From NCBI RefSeq assembly GCF_009831415.1, contig NZ_CP043727.1, forward strand, positions 1,116,001 to 1,180,000: a stretch of DNA of 64,000 nucleotides, in the 5' to 3' direction. The position numbers and the translations under genes were made by a program. Position 1 is the first letter of the stretch. Every line of letters begins with the position of its first letter. The notes beneath the pieces were generated by a model, which saw nothing but the letters and a program-made list of their open reading frames with translations, made no database searches and was not told the origin of the DNA. This stretch comes from Yersinia canariae. GTDB taxonomy: Bacteria; Pseudomonadota; Gammaproteobacteria; Enterobacterales; Enterobacteriaceae. Of this stretch, positions 21,737-31,028 are shown in pieces.

Positions 21737-23098
21737 GTGAGCGCATTTATTAATTCACTGGAAAGGGCCATATTGCCCTTCGCCATTAAAATTGGCAAAC
21801 AGCAACATATTAATGCTATCAAAAATGGGTTTATCCGTTTGATGCCGTTAACCCTAACAGGGGCCATGTTTGTCCTTATAAATAACGTTTTCTTAAGCTT
21901 TGGTGAAGGGTCATTCTTTTTCTCTATGGGTATCCGTTTGGATGCGGATACCATCACCACGCTCAATGGTTTTAAAGCAATAGGTGGCAATGTTTATAAC
22001 GGTACCCTTGGAATCATGTCGTTAATGACGCCATTCTTTATCAGTATGGCCTTGGCTGAAGAGAAAAGAGTCGATCCTCTGGCTTCGGCACTGTTGGCGA
22101 TTGCTGCCTTTATGACCGTGACCCCATACAGTGTGGGCGATGCTTATGCGGTGGGTGCTAACTGGTTGGGCGGCGCGAATATTATTTCCGGTATTATCAT
22201 CGGCTTGGTGGTTGCAGAGGTGTTCGCTTTCATCGTGCGCCGCAACTGGGTTATCCGTCTACCTGATAGTGTGCCGACTTCAGTTTCTCGTTCTTTCTCT
22301 GCATTGATTCCTGGTTTTATCATCCTCTCTTTCATGGGCGTGATTGCTTATGCCCTTGGGTTGCATGGCACCAACTTCCACCAGATCATTATGGACACCA
22401 TTTCAGCTCCGTTATCTAAAATGGGCAGTGTTGTGGGTTGGGTGTATGTGATGTGTTCCTCACTGCTGTGGTTCTTCGGGATACACGGCGCGATGGCATT
22501 ATCTGCGCTGGAAAGTGGCATTATGATGCCGTTTGCGTTGGAAAACGTGGCAACTTATACCCAATATGGCTCAGTTGCTGCGGCATTGGCTGCTGGCAAA
22601 GAATTCCATATGTGGGCTAAACCTTTTGTTGATTCTTATATCTTCCTCGGCGGCACTGGGGCAACACTTGGTCTGGTTATTGCTATCTTTATTGGTTCCC
22701 GCCGTGAAGATTATCGTCAGGTGGCAAAACTGGGGGCACCGGCAAGTATTTTCCAAATTAACGAACCGATTCTGTTTGGTTTACCGGTTATTATGAACCC
22801 GCTGTTCTTCATTCCGTTTATTCTGGTTCAACCGGTATTAGCCATCATCACTTCCATTGCGTATTACACCGGTTTTATTCCGCCAATTACCAATATTGCT
22901 CCGTGGACAATGCCTGTCGGGTTGGGGGCTTTCTTTAACACCAACGGCAGTATCGCTGCAATGCTATTAAGTTTGTTCAACCTCGGCATTGCAACAATGA
23001 TTTATCTGCCGTTTGTGATTATTGCCAATAAAGCACAAAACGAAATAGATCGTGAAGTTCAAAGCGAAGAAGAAATAGCTGATAGCTTGAAATTCTAA
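21737..23098 (+). CDS. chbC: PTS chitobiose/cellobiose transporter subunit IIC
   Basis: Membrane channel of the PTS, 453 residues with about ten membrane segments. The substrate-site region [17 protein letters not shown] near residue 340 is characteristic. It imports beta-linked disaccharides with phosphorylation. It follows chbB by 10 bases with a GGGGAG ribosome-binding site and uses GTG as start (GTGAGCGC) as written. Confidence 0.94.
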   Translation: MSAFINSLERAILPFAIKIGKQQHINAIKNGFIRLMPLTLTGAMFVLINNVFLSFGEGSFFFSMGIRLDADTITTLNGFKAIGGNVYNGTLGIMSLMTPFFISMALAEEKRVDPLASALLAIAAFMTVTPYSVGDAYAVGANWLGGANIISGIIIGLVVAEVFAFIVRRNWVIRLPDSVPTSVSRSFSALIPGFIILSFMGVIAYALGLHGTNFHQIIMDTISAPLSKMGSVVGWVYVMCSSLLWFFGIHGAMALSALESGIMMPFALENVATYTQYGSVAAALAAGKEFHMWAKPFVDSYIFLGGTGATLGLVIAIFIGSRREDYRQVAKLGAPASIFQINEPILFGLPVIMNPLFFIPFILVQPVLAIITSIAYYTGFIPPITNIAPWTMPVGLGAFFNTNGSIAAMLLSLFNLGIATMIYLPFVIIANKAQNEIDREVQSEEEIADSLKF

Positions 23099-23136
23099 TT
23101 GTAAAACCCATTTAACGTACGAGGTTGGAGGCTGGA

Positions 23137-24522
23137 ATGAAATATCAATTTCCCGAGAGTTTTTGGTGGGGTAGTGCCACTTCTGCAACCCAATCTGAAG
23201 GGGCGTCATTGCAGGATGGTAAGAGCCAAAATATTTTCGATTATTGGTATGATATTGCTCCAGAACGTTTTCATGGTCAAATTGGCCCGGAAAACACCTC
23301 CACCTTTTACGATAATTATCAGCAGGACATTTTGCTGTTAAAAGCATTAGGACATAATACTTTCAGGACATCGATTTCATGGTCGAGACTGATTCCAAGT
23401 GGTGACGGTGAGCTTAACCCTAAAGCCGTCACCTTTTATAACGCGGTAATTGATTCTTTATTAGCGAATGGCATCACACCGTTTATCAACCTCTACCATT
23501 TTGATATGCCACTGTGTATGCAAGAGAAAGGGGGGTGGGAAAGCCGCGCGGTAGTGGATGCTTATGCTCGCTATGCCAAAATCTGTTTTACCCTGTTTGG
23601 TGACCGGGTAAAACACTGGTTTACCTTTAACGAGCCAGTTGTGCCGGTCGAAGCGGGCTACCTGAGTGACTTACATTATCCTTGTGTGGTGGATTTTAGC
23701 CGCGCGGTGACCGTGGCCTACCATAGTGTACTAGCGCACGCCAAAGCCGTTGAAAAATATCGAGAACTAATGCTGGGCGGCGATATTGGCATCATTTTGA
23801 ATCTCACCCCGACGTATCCTCGCTCTGACAGTATTGCTGACAAATCGGCCGCTAACTGCGCAGATTTGCTACTTAACCGCAGCTTTCTTGACCCTGTCAC
23901 GAAAGGTGTTTATCCGGATGAGTTGATAGCATTGCTGCGCGAGCACGATTTGTTACCACATATTGAATCTGGTGACTGCCAGCTTATTGCCAATGGCATT
24001 GTCGATTTATTAGGGGTTAACTATTACCAGCCAAGAAGAGTTAAGGCGAAAGATATTCCAACCCCTCGGGGGCAGGTGAAAACGCCGGAAGACTTGTTTA
24101 GTTTCTATGAGATGCCAGGGCGGAAAGTGAACCCACATCGTGGCTGGGAAATTTATGAAAAAGGCCTGTATGACATCCTGACAGACCTGAAACAGAATTA
24201 TGGCAATATCCCATGTTATATCTCTGAAAATGGCATGGGTGTTGAGGGGGAAGAGCAATTTATTACCCCGTCAGGTCAGGTTGATGATGAATATCGCATT
24301 GAGTTTATTCGCGAGCACTTAAAATGGTTACATCGTGCGTTACAAGAGGGCAGTAATTGCAAAGGTTACCACCTGTGGACGTTTATTGATTGCTGGTCTT
24401 GGCTCAATGCTTATAAAAACCGCTATGGATTAGTACGGTTGAATATCGTGGATCAGTCGCGGATGATAAAGAAAAGTGGTTATTGGTTTGCAGATGTCGC
24501 AAGGCAAAACGGCTTTAATTAA
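23137..24522 (+). CDS. 6-phospho-beta-glucosidase, GH1 family
   Basis: Glycoside hydrolase family 1 enzyme, 461 residues. The acid/base Glu is in FTFNEPV near residue 168 and the nucleophile Glu in YISENGMG near residue 365. The opening FPESFWWGSATSATQSEG is typical. It would split the 6-phospho-disaccharide delivered by ChbBCA. In E. coli the operon has the unrelated NAD-dependent GH4 enzyme ChbF at this step. True substrate (phospho-chitobiose, phospho-cellobiose or an aryl glucoside) is not settled by sequence. Confidence 0.92.
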   Translation: MKYQFPESFWWGSATSATQSEGASLQDGKSQNIFDYWYDIAPERFHGQIGPENTSTFYDNYQQDILLLKALGHNTFRTSISWSRLIPSGDGELNPKAVTFYNAVIDSLLANGITPFINLYHFDMPLCMQEKGGWESRAVVDAYARYAKICFTLFGDRVKHWFTFNEPVVPVEAGYLSDLHYPCVVDFSRAVTVAYHSVLAHAKAVEKYRELMLGGDIGIILNLTPTYPRSDSIADKSAANCADLLLNRSFLDPVTKGVYPDELIALLREHDLLPHIESGDCQLIANGIVDLLGVNYYQPRRVKAKDIPTPRGQVKTPEDLFSFYEMPGRKVNPHRGWEIYEKGLYDILTDLKQNYGNIPCYISENGMGVEGEEQFITPSGQVDDEYRIEFIREHLKWLHRALQEGSNCKGYHLWTFIDCWSWLNAYKNRYGLVRLNIVDQSRMIKKSGYWFADVARQNGFN

Positions 24523-24550
24523 CAGTATTAATTTACGGAGTAACAACAGT

Positions 24551-24898
24551 ATGTTTGATTTAGACAAAATCGTTGATGAAGCGCAACCTACTGATGAACT
24601 AGAAGATGTGGTCATGGGGTTAATTATTAACGCCGGTCAGGCGCGGAGTTTGGCCTATAAAGCGTTGAAACATGCCAAAACAGGTGATTTTGCCCAAGCA
24701 GAAGAGCTGATGGCGCAATCTCGTGCAGCATTGAATGAGGCGCATCTGGTACAGACTCGGCTTATTGAAACTGACCAAGGTGAGGGGAAAACCCGTGTCA
24801 CTCTAGTATTGGTACATGCTCAGGATCATTTGATGAATGCAATGTTAGCCCGAGAATTAATTGCAGAGCTGATTGAATTACATCAAAAGCTCAGCTGA
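24551..24898 (+). CDS. chbA: PTS chitobiose/cellobiose transporter subunit IIA
   Basis: Small helical phosphocarrier, 115 residues. The phosphorylated histidine lies in [11 protein letters not shown] near residue 90. It accepts phosphate from HPr. It starts 28 bases after the GH1 gene (ACGGAGTAACAAC ribosome-binding site). An in-frame extension of 25 residues inside the GH1 end is rejected because it lacks family similarity. Confidence 0.94.
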   Translation: MFDLDKIVDEAQPTDELEDVVMGLIINAGQARSLAYKALKHAKTGDFAQAEELMAQSRAALNEAHLVQTRLIETDQGEGKTRVTLVLVHAQDHLMNAMLARELIAELIELHQKLS

Positions 24899-24948
24899 TC
24901 CACACCAATCTATCCGTTGTTTTAAATAAGAGAGTGAAGGTAAATAAG

Positions 24949-25779
24949 ATGGAAGTCAGATTAGTACGTGAAAAAGACTTTTTTAACGGAAAAGAATTCC
25001 ATCTGTTTATTTATAACAAAACGGAGAGTGCGACTGGTTTACATCAGCACGATTACTATGAATATACACTGATATTAACCGGTATGTGTTATCAGGAAAT
25101 CAATGGCAAGCGTGTCTTTTTAGAACGCGGTGATTTCGTTTTTATCCCCATGGGCTCCCATCATCAAAGTTTTTACGACTTTGGTGCCACGCGAATTTTA
25201 AATGTGGGGATCAGAAAGTCTTTCTTTGAAGAGCATTATTTTCATCTGCTCTCCAGACCTATTGTTGCCTCGCAAGCCTACCGCCTGAAAGGTGATTTTC
25301 TTTCTTATATTGAATCAGCTATTTCTACACCGCACTTTAGGGAAGACGAGTTGACAGAATTGGTCGAGTTACTGACCTTTTATGTCACTAACCGCATCAG
25401 TCATTATAAAGAGACTGAGGTCAATGACGATATTCCGCTATGGCTAAAAACCAGCATCGACAAAATGCACGATAAATCGATGTTTGGTGAAAAAGCGCTG
25501 GTGAATATGATTCAACTTTCGGGCAAAACTCAAGAGTATCTGACTCGTGCAACCCGGCGTTATTACCAGAAAACACCGATGCAAATTATTAATGAAATTA
25601 GAATCAATTTTGCCAAAACGCAGCTTGAGGTGACGAATTATTTTGTCTCGGACATTGCCTTTGAAGCGGGATACAGCGATACCACGTTATTTATCAAAAA
25701 CTTCAAGAAATTGACCTCTTTTACGCCAGGAAATTATCGTAAGAAATTCAATTGCGTCAGAGAGGGTTTATCCGATTAG
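24949..25779 (+). CDS. chbR: AraC-family regulator ChbR of the chitobiose operon
   Basis: Transcription factor, 276 residues. N-terminal cupin sugar-sensing domain ([29 protein letters not shown]) and C-terminal AraC helix-turn-helix pair (around [33 protein letters not shown]). In E. coli ChbR represses without inducer and activates with it. Its place inside the operon supports the same role here. Confidence 0.93.
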   Translation: MEVRLVREKDFFNGKEFHLFIYNKTESATGLHQHDYYEYTLILTGMCYQEINGKRVFLERGDFVFIPMGSHHQSFYDFGATRILNVGIRKSFFEEHYFHLLSRPIVASQAYRLKGDFLSYIESAISTPHFREDELTELVELLTFYVTNRISHYKETEVNDDIPLWLKTSIDKMHDKSMFGEKALVNMIQLSGKTQEYLTRATRRYYQKTPMQIINEIRINFAKTQLEVTNYFVSDIAFEAGYSDTTLFIKNFKKLTSFTPGNYRKKFNCVREGLSD

Positions 25780-25827
25780 TCTCCGGTCAGATAATTGCTA
25801 CCGGAATAGACCCACAAGGCACGCTCA

Positions 25828-26589
25828 ATGGAAAAGTTACTTATTGTTAATGCAGATGATTTTGGTCTATGCAAAGGTCAAAGTTACGGGATCATTGAAG
25901 CATTTCGGCATGGTATTGTCTCATCAACTACAGCGATGATAAATTGCGCGGATATTTATCATGCCGCAGAACTCAGCACGCAGAACCCATTGTTGCCAGT
26001 GGGTATGCACTTTGTTCTAACTTATGGCCGGCCTTTAACGGCTATGCCGTCTTTGGTTGATGCAGAGGGAGAACTGGGTAAATGGCTATGGGAGCGGGCC
26101 GAAACGGGTGAATTAAATCTGGATGAAATTGTCCAAGAGCTGGTCGCGCAGTTTGATAAATTTATCGCTGTTTTTGGCCGTCCCCCCACGCATATTGATA
26201 GCCATCACCATGTCCATATGTTGCCTCAGATTTATCCGCTGATTGAATCTTTTGCCCACGAAAAGTCACTGCCATTACGTATTGATCGCCATGCGGTGCA
26301 ACAGCAAAAGATTGTGCTTAACAACCCCCGCAGCACTGAATGGTTTGATGCTGGTTTTTATGGCAAAGATTTGACGGAACAGTCATTTTTGCAACTGTTG
26401 GACGTCGCTGACGAGAATGCGATTAATTCTGTTGAGGTGATGTGCCACCCAGCGTTTATCGACAAAATTCTGATGGCTAGCAGTTATTGCTACCAACGAC
26501 TAACTGAGCTGGAAGTCCTAACCTCCCCGATTTTAAAACAAATTATTGCCGATCGTGGTTACCGTTTGGGATCGTATCTCGATTGTTGA
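25828..26589 (+). CDS. chbG: Chitooligosaccharide deacetylase ChbG (YdjC family)
   Basis: Metal-dependent deacetylase, 253 residues. Metal ligands visible: Asp in NADDFGLC at residue 11, and His in [13 protein letters not shown] near residues 125-132. In E. coli it removes one acetyl group from chitobiose-6-phosphate, giving the form that induces through ChbR. Retention of ChbG beside a GH1 hydrolase supports chitin sugars as at least one substrate. A CAAGGCACG segment precedes the ATG. Last gene of the operon. Confidence 0.93.
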   Translation: MEKLLIVNADDFGLCKGQSYGIIEAFRHGIVSSTTAMINCADIYHAAELSTQNPLLPVGMHFVLTYGRPLTAMPSLVDAEGELGKWLWERAETGELNLDEIVQELVAQFDKFIAVFGRPPTHIDSHHHVHMLPQIYPLIESFAHEKSLPLRIDRHAVQQQKIVLNNPRSTEWFDAGFYGKDLTEQSFLQLLDVADENAINSVEVMCHPAFIDKILMASSYCYQRLTELEVLTSPILKQIIADRGYRLGSYLDC

Positions 26590-26813
26590 ATTTCAGTTCA
26601 TGCGCTTATCGGTTAAATTATTAAGTCATGAGATTGCTTACGGATAATTGCTATGGGTATTTCACTTTATGATTAAGTCATAACAAATGACAATAAGTGT
26701 AAATACTCCGTTTTAGTTGACCGTTATAGTAGTCCGCTTCCTTTGGTTTGGCTGATTCGATCCCCTTAACGGCAAGAGGTTTTGTTTGCCTTGCCATTGC
26801 CGAGTTTCCAAAA

Positions 26814-26858
26814 TTTTAGGCACCTCATAAACAATAATGCTTTACGAGGTGCCTAAAA
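26814..26858. repeat. 13-base perfect inverted repeat
   Basis: Arms TTTTAGGCACCTC and GAGGTGCCTAAAA separated by 19 bases. The stem is long and symmetric, and there is no U-run right after it, so it is an atypical terminator. It lies 225 bases after chbG and could end the chb transcript or bind a protein. Confidence 0.6.
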
Positions 26859-26910
26859 GGTTTGGATTTAATTAGTTGGCTTCAGATTTCGCGGGACAAA
26901 TTGAAGTCAC

Positions 26911-26929
26911 AAAAAAGCCCGCAGGGCTT
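26911..26929 (-). terminator. Terminator (minus strand), remnant ssrA downstream region
   Basis: On the minus strand, a GCCC-TGC-GGGC stem is followed by six T. The surrounding 60 bases show scattered similarity to the DNA downstream of ssrA at 37440-37506, which also has a GCCCGCA stem, an ACTTC word and TCTGGTAA. Confidence 0.65.
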
Positions 26930-26970
26930 CTAGGACTTCGTTGGATGGTTCTGGTAACCATCAACCAAGA

Positions 26971-26986
26971 ATTTGGTGCTGGGGGA
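26971..26986 (-). other. Candidate degenerate attachment site at the left end
   Basis: ATTTGGTG-CTGGGGGA matches the tmRNA 3'-end sequence ATTTGGTGgagCTGGGGGG at 37499-37517 except for a 3-base gap and the last base. It has the expected position and orientation for the left attachment site of a satellite inserted at ssrA. The mismatch suggests an old or imprecise junction. Confidence 0.5.
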
Positions 26987-27176
26987 CGCTGAATAGATTA
27001 ATCAATCTATTGTTTTTATTGGTAAAAATTGAATTCAACTTTGTTTCGTATACCTAAGCGTATACCAATTACTTGAAGTCATGGGTTTTGTTGGTCATTT
27101 CCGAGCAAATAAGAAATGCGATTTGATATTGGTCTTTTACATGCCTGTTTGCGAAAAAAAAGATTTATAGAAAAAC

Positions 27177-27278
27177 TGTTCACACTGTTCACTTTTGAAT
27201 TTAATCATTTAAATACAATAGATTAAGTGGTGATGAGTTAGTGACGAGTTTATCCTAACTAGTCACTTGCTGTGAACA
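27177..27278. other. Iteron cluster, P4 crr-like
   Basis: Three copies of the octamer TGTGAACA/AGTGAACA: TGTTCACA (27177-27184), TGTTCACT (27186-27193) and TGTGAACA (27271-27278). The same octamer recurs at 31874-31976. P4 replication uses alpha-binding iterons of this type at two places, ori and crr, so this is a candidate crr. Confidence 0.65.
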
Positions 27279-27298
27279 GTCGGCCATTGAATACAAAA

Positions 27299-27318
27299 AC
27301 ACCGGCCTAGGCCGGTGT
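27299..27318 (-). terminator. Terminator of the alpha operon
   Basis: A perfect 20-base palindrome, ACACCGGCCTAGGCCGGTGT, followed on the minus strand by TTT. It lies 215 bases after the alpha stop codon and would end the leftward satellite transcript. A role as a protein-binding palindrome is also possible. Confidence 0.7.
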
Positions 27319-27533
27319 GATTGTTTTGAGGTGCCAAGAGTTGTGGGGCAGAATTGGGGATAAAAGAAAGGCCTGCAAGCAGGCCCGAGTACACACTGAT
27401 ACATTGCTCCCCGGTGTTGGATGTATGAGGTTTGTACAACGCAACTATAAGCGTCGTAACTGATAGCGTCCAATGGGTTAGGCAGATCAATAACAGCATA
27501 TTGATCGGTAGAAACGATCGTGATGCTGTTTAT

Positions 27534-29867
27534 TCAATATGCCTCACATTTAGGCAGCCAGTCGGCTTCGCAGTCTTCACTTAATATCAGATTGGTTTGC
27601 ATCCCCTGATTGGTCTTACGTTTCAACAAGGCTATTTCATATTCGCTCAAGGTCTGTGGCACAGCGCGCCCGAATGCGGTCAGGCTCATTGGCCGTTGAT
27701 GGCCGCGCGCCTCCATAAATGACAGGTAAGCGTGATACAGGTATTTACGCGGGTTGGCCGGGATAATATTAGCATTCCCCATATACAGGCCATTGGGCGC
27801 ATTAACCGCCAGCAGATAACCACAAAAATCAACCAGCGGGTCAGCACCGCGTTTAATTTCCAGTGCTTCATCCGAGTTCTGCTGTGCTTCGAGTAACACA
27901 CGTGCTTCATTGGGAACGGTAAAACGTTGCATCAGGTGGCGCACAATCACCGCCAGCTCACCGGTAATTTTCGCCAGTAATAGCGGATCGCGCTCATTGG
28001 CCGGGATAACTTCCGGGAACGGCAGGATAACCCGGCGACGGGAGACGCCGCCGCTGCGGTCACTGAACTGCATCGGGTTATTATTGACGGCCAGAATCAC
28101 CGCCGGAATATGAGTGGAATAGGCATCACGGTATTTTGGGTCTATGGCGACAGCATCACCGCCAGTGATGGCTTTAATACCCGCACCGTCACCGCTCCAG
28201 CGCTCTTGGTCTGGCAGGATAATCAGAGAGAAGCCCACCACAGAAGCACGTTCCCGCGATGACTCCAGCGTATCGATAGTAGCTGAGGTGGTATTGTCTT
28301 TACCGGCCAGCAAGCTGGCAATGGAGGCCATCACGCTTTTACCACTGCCGCCCGGCCCGGTTACTTCGAGGAACAGTTGCCAGTCATAGCGGTTCGCCAA
28401 CACCATATAAAGCGCCGCGAGAATACGCGCCTGTTTCTCGTGTTGTTGCCCGGCGGCCCGCGTTAACCAGCGCCAAAAGTGCGGGGCATGGTCAGACAGA
28501 TTTTCCCCGGCTTTGGGCGGGGTGTAATCGACACTGTTTACCGTGCGTAGCCAGTGCGTTTTCTGGTGTGCGCTGAACTGGCCGGTAGTGGTATCAAATA
28601 CCCCGTTACGAAAACCTATCAAGTGCCGAGCGGGTGTTCCCATTTGTGGCACCATCAGCTTGAGCGTATCGAGTACGCTGTTTATCCCGGATGCTGAGAA
28701 CGGGGCGCGGATTTTATGGAACAAGGCGGCAATTTCCCGGCTGAGTACCCGATACGGCAGCACCTGCCACGCCCCGTTCTCATAACGGCACAGGTCTTCA
28801 CCCACCTGTGGCACGGCCAACAAGTGTTGATAGTGCTCTGCTAATAGTTCGGCCTTTTCACTGGCGCTCATGGCTTTCAGGTCGGCATCACTGAGCGTAT
28901 CGAACGGGCTAGGCTGTTGCGGCTGATTGAATGCCTGTAACTGGGTCAGGGTAGCCAGTTTGCCTTGCTGCTGATAAACGTCGTTCCAGTCACCGACAAC
29001 CGGCGGCAACGCCAGCTTACCGCCGCTCATTTGGGCGGCCTCGGTTGCGCGGGTCTGGCCGGTGCCGTTCTCGTCATTATCGGCGGCCAGCAATAGCAGT
29101 GCATCCGGGTAGTGAGTCCGCAACTGTTGCGCCAGCGCGGGCAGATTGTTCGCACTGAGCGCAACACACACACTTTCCCCGGTCAGGTGATGCACCGTTA
29201 GGCCGGTAGCATAGCCCTCGGTCAGCCAGATAACGGTATTATCCTGTCCGGCTAAGAAATGACAGGCGGCTTTCACCTGTCCTCCGGCCAGTGTGCGCTT
29301 GTCACCGTTGGCGTTAATCAACTGGATGTTGACTACCTCACCGGTGTTGTCGGTCAGGGGGAATAACAGGTCGCCGGGTTGATAGGTAATACCGCCCACA
29401 TGCAACGATTGACCGTGTAATGTCAGCGTCTCCAACTCCGGCCAGCCTTTGGCGGTCAGATAGGCATTCTCGGCCAGTGATTGGGCGACAGTCAGTAACT
29501 GTCTGGCCTGTTCTGCGGCCCGCTGCCGTGCCTGCGCTTTCTCCTGCGCTTCCTGCCCGGCATTGTGTGCCGGTAATGGCTGGGATAGTGGTTCCCCTAA
29601 CACCTCGGCCACTTTGCAGGCGGCTTCCTTGGGAGTGACCGCCAGCACCTTTTCAACCAGATTCAGGCCATCACCGCCGCCGCACTGGTTACAAAACCAT
29701 GTGCCACGCCCTTGCAGGTTATCAAAGCGAAAACGGTCTTTACCGCCACACATTGGGCAGGGCTGCGCCCGACCGCCAGCGGTGATGTTAATACCGAGCG
29801 CGGGCAGCAATACCGGCCACTGGCCGGTGGCTGCATGTGAGGTGTGTGAAACGATTAATGTTGTCAT
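27534..29867 (-). CDS. P4 alpha-type primase-helicase
   Basis: Replication protein of P4-like satellites, 777 residues, the length of P4 gp-alpha. In order: zinc finger CPMCGGKDRF...CNQCGGGDG (about residues 37-66), primase/TOPRIM region with EGYATGLTVH and LLLAADNDENGTGQ (about 210-270), superfamily 3 helicase with Walker A GPGGSGKSV near 505 and LILPDQERWSG, and a C-terminal segment that in P4 binds ori and crr iterons. Such iterons are present at both ends of the operon, so self-directed replication appears intact. It is last in the leftward operon. Confidence 0.95.
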   Translation of the reverse strand: MTTLIVSHTSHAATGQWPVLLPALGINITAGGRAQPCPMCGGKDRFRFDNLQGRGTWFCNQCGGGDGLNLVEKVLAVTPKEAACKVAEVLGEPLSQPLPAHNAGQEAQEKAQARQRAAEQARQLLTVAQSLAENAYLTAKGWPELETLTLHGQSLHVGGITYQPGDLLFPLTDNTGEVVNIQLINANGDKRTLAGGQVKAACHFLAGQDNTVIWLTEGYATGLTVHHLTGESVCVALSANNLPALAQQLRTHYPDALLLLAADNDENGTGQTRATEAAQMSGGKLALPPVVGDWNDVYQQQGKLATLTQLQAFNQPQQPSPFDTLSDADLKAMSASEKAELLAEHYQHLLAVPQVGEDLCRYENGAWQVLPYRVLSREIAALFHKIRAPFSASGINSVLDTLKLMVPQMGTPARHLIGFRNGVFDTTTGQFSAHQKTHWLRTVNSVDYTPPKAGENLSDHAPHFWRWLTRAAGQQHEKQARILAALYMVLANRYDWQLFLEVTGPGGSGKSVMASIASLLAGKDNTTSATIDTLESSRERASVVGFSLIILPDQERWSGDGAGIKAITGGDAVAIDPKYRDAYSTHIPAVILAVNNNPMQFSDRSGGVSRRRVILPFPEVIPANERDPLLLAKITGELAVIVRHLMQRFTVPNEARVLLEAQQNSDEALEIKRGADPLVDFCGYLLAVNAPNGLYMGNANIIPANPRKYLYHAYLSFMEARGHQRPMSLTAFGRAVPQTLSEYEIALLKRKTNQGMQTNLILSEDCEADWLPKCEAY

Positions 29868-29880
29868 TCTCTGTTTCTCC

Positions 29881-30222
29881 TCAGTGCAGGGTGGTTTGAC
29901 TGGTTGTGGTTATCTGCGCTTGGCACAGTTCATCCATCATTTTTTGCCCCAATACCGTCAGGCGCGGCGGAGCCAGCAGAATATCCGGCTGTACCATGTC
30001 ACTGAGCATGGTGCAGGCCATATCCATACCGGCCTCTGGCCCATGCCGGCGCACATAGTAGCCCTCAATATCCATCGCAATCGCCATTTGCAATTCATCC
30101 AGCGAGTAACCAAGGCGTACCCCGTGAGACACGCAGGTATCCAGATAGGCATGGGCTAACGCACGGCGATAAACAGCGGTACGGACTTCAACGGGCAAAC
30201 AGGATTGATTTAGGGTATTCAT
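29881..30222 (-). CDS. P4-like satellite protein, alpha-upstream (orf106-like position)
   Basis: 113 residues, unknown function. No membrane segment or catalytic motif is visible; it is mostly helical in appearance (YRRALAHAYLDTCVSHGVR, LDELQMAIAMDIEGYYVRRHG). It overlaps the next upstream gene by 4 bases and precedes alpha by 13 bases, matching the place of orf106 in P4. The ribosome-binding region is inside the upstream gene's end, suggesting coupled translation. Confidence 0.75.
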   Translation of the reverse strand: MNTLNQSCLPVEVRTAVYRRALAHAYLDTCVSHGVRLGYSLDELQMAIAMDIEGYYVRRHGPEAGMDMACTMLSDMVQPDILLAPPRLTVLGQKMMDELCQAQITTTSQTTLH

Positions 30223-30482
30223 GCGATAGGTGCCTCCATGCGGGATAAGATTTGTGATTCGCAGGTGTTCATTACCTGTCCGAGTTGGTCAGTCAGTAGC
30301 GCCACCATTGAGGCGAACGATTCAGGCGACGGTGGGGTAATGCCGTGCAACAGGCTGCTTTGCGTTTCCAGCATATCGAGGAATGTCACACCGACATTGT
30401 GTGCATGCTGGAGGCGTAAGAAATCGGCGTGAGGGATGCTGTACTGTGTATCACAGTCATAACGGGCGGCAAGGGTATTCAT
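30219..30482 (-). CDS. P4-like satellite protein (orf88-like position)
   Basis: 87 residues, function unknown; conserved small genes sit here in P4 relatives. The sequence is helical with no clear motif (YSIPHADFLRLQHAHNVGVTFLDMLE). It overlaps the gene before it (4 bases) and the one after it (4 bases), so it belongs to the alpha operon. Confidence 0.75.
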   Translation of the reverse strand: MNTLAARYDCDTQYSIPHADFLRLQHAHNVGVTFLDMLETQSSLLHGITPPSPESFASMVALLTDQLGQVMNTCESQILSRMEAPIA

Positions 30483-30670
30483 GCGACTTCCCCCAGTGGC
30501 AGACGGCCAGCAAACGACAGGATGTAGTCACGGGTTAAACACAGGCGGGCATTCTTCTCACTGCTGGCGGTAGTACGCAGCATGCAGGGACGCGCCGTTA
30601 ATTCTGTACGGCGAACAGCAGCAAACAGATAGATAAATTGCGGGTATTGTGACGATAGGGTCGTAGCCAT
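30479..30670 (-). CDS. Icd-like / epsilon-position small satellite protein
   Basis: 63 residues from an ATG 8 bases after GGAGG. The sequence FIYLFAAVRRTELTARPCMLRTTASSEKNARLCLTRDYILSFAGRLP belongs to the group annotated as host cell division inhibitor Icd-like in P4-like prophages. A longer in-frame reading (up to 197 residues) extends upstream through the C4-like RNA and the promoter and is therefore unlikely to be the real protein. Its site corresponds to epsilon in P4, which derepresses the helper. Which activity this protein has is not shown by the sequence. Confidence 0.7.
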   Translation of the reverse strand: MATTLSSQYPQFIYLFAAVRRTELTARPCMLRTTASSEKNARLCLTRDYILSFAGRLPLGEVA

Positions 30671-30689
30671 AATCATGGCCTCCTTTGTT

Positions 30690-30765
30690 AGCTGGTTACA
30701 GCTACCACTGGAGTTCCTACACTCATGGGTGGTAGCCCAGACGGGGGTAGGAATACCGGCAACAA
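30690..30765 (-). ncRNA. C4/CI-like antisense RNA (satellite immunity)
   Basis: On the minus strand, arms TTCCTAC and GTAGGAA enclose a smaller GGG/CCC stem (GGGCTACCACCC), the shape of the C4 RNA of P1 and the CI RNA of P4. The arm TTCCTACCCCCG can pair at 11 of 12 bases with CGGGCGTAGGAA (plus-strand 30921-30932), located upstream in the same transcript just after the promoter. This is how P4 CI RNA causes early termination and immunity. Ends are approximate, since the mature RNA is processed from a longer transcript. Confidence 0.75.
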
Positions 30766-30958
30766 AGGAAACCGGCCAGCCCGAAGGCTGCCCCGCCTGA
30801 GCCACCATTGCTTGATAGCGACAGCGGTGTAGAAACCACTGTGCAAAAAACTGGTAGGCCGAGGCCACGACATAAAAAAACACGCCTGGCGCGTGTTGTG
30901 TCGCCTTTGTTAAACACGGGTTCCTACGCCCGGCTGCCGATTTTGCGACAGCACGGCG

Positions 30959-30988
30959 ACTATAACGCAAGGCCTGCAAAAAATGCAA
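30959..30988 (-). promoter_or_regulatory. Leftward satellite promoter, PLE-like
   Basis: On the minus strand, a -35 TTGCAT (30983-30988) and a -10 TATAGT (30959-30964) are separated by 18 bases. Transcription would start near 30952, run through the antisense target and the C4-like RNA, and continue into the Icd-like gene and alpha when not terminated. This matches the layout of PLE in P4. Confidence 0.65.
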
Positions 30989-31028
30989 GCCAGAGAAAAG
31001 CCCTTTTTGCGGGATGAATGTCATCGGT

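Larger units (their letters stand above)
26590..27533. other. Junction between the chb operon and the P4-like satellite
   Basis: About 940 bases without a convincing gene. In order it holds a long perfect hairpin (26814-26858), a terminator pointing left (26911-26929), a diverged ssrA 3'-end copy (26971-26986), two integrase-arm-like repeats (27048-27068), iterons (27177-27278) and the alpha-gene terminator (27299-27318). Short ORFs on the minus strand near 27255-27499 overlap these elements and look spurious. Confidence 0.7.

Noticed and set aside
27255..27499. Two minus-strand ORFs after alpha
   Set aside because: They overlap the alpha terminator palindrome and the iterons and show no protein features.
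29563..30159. 198-codon plus-strand ORF opposite alpha and its neighbour
   Set aside because: It lies fully antisense to well-supported satellite genes and has no family features.
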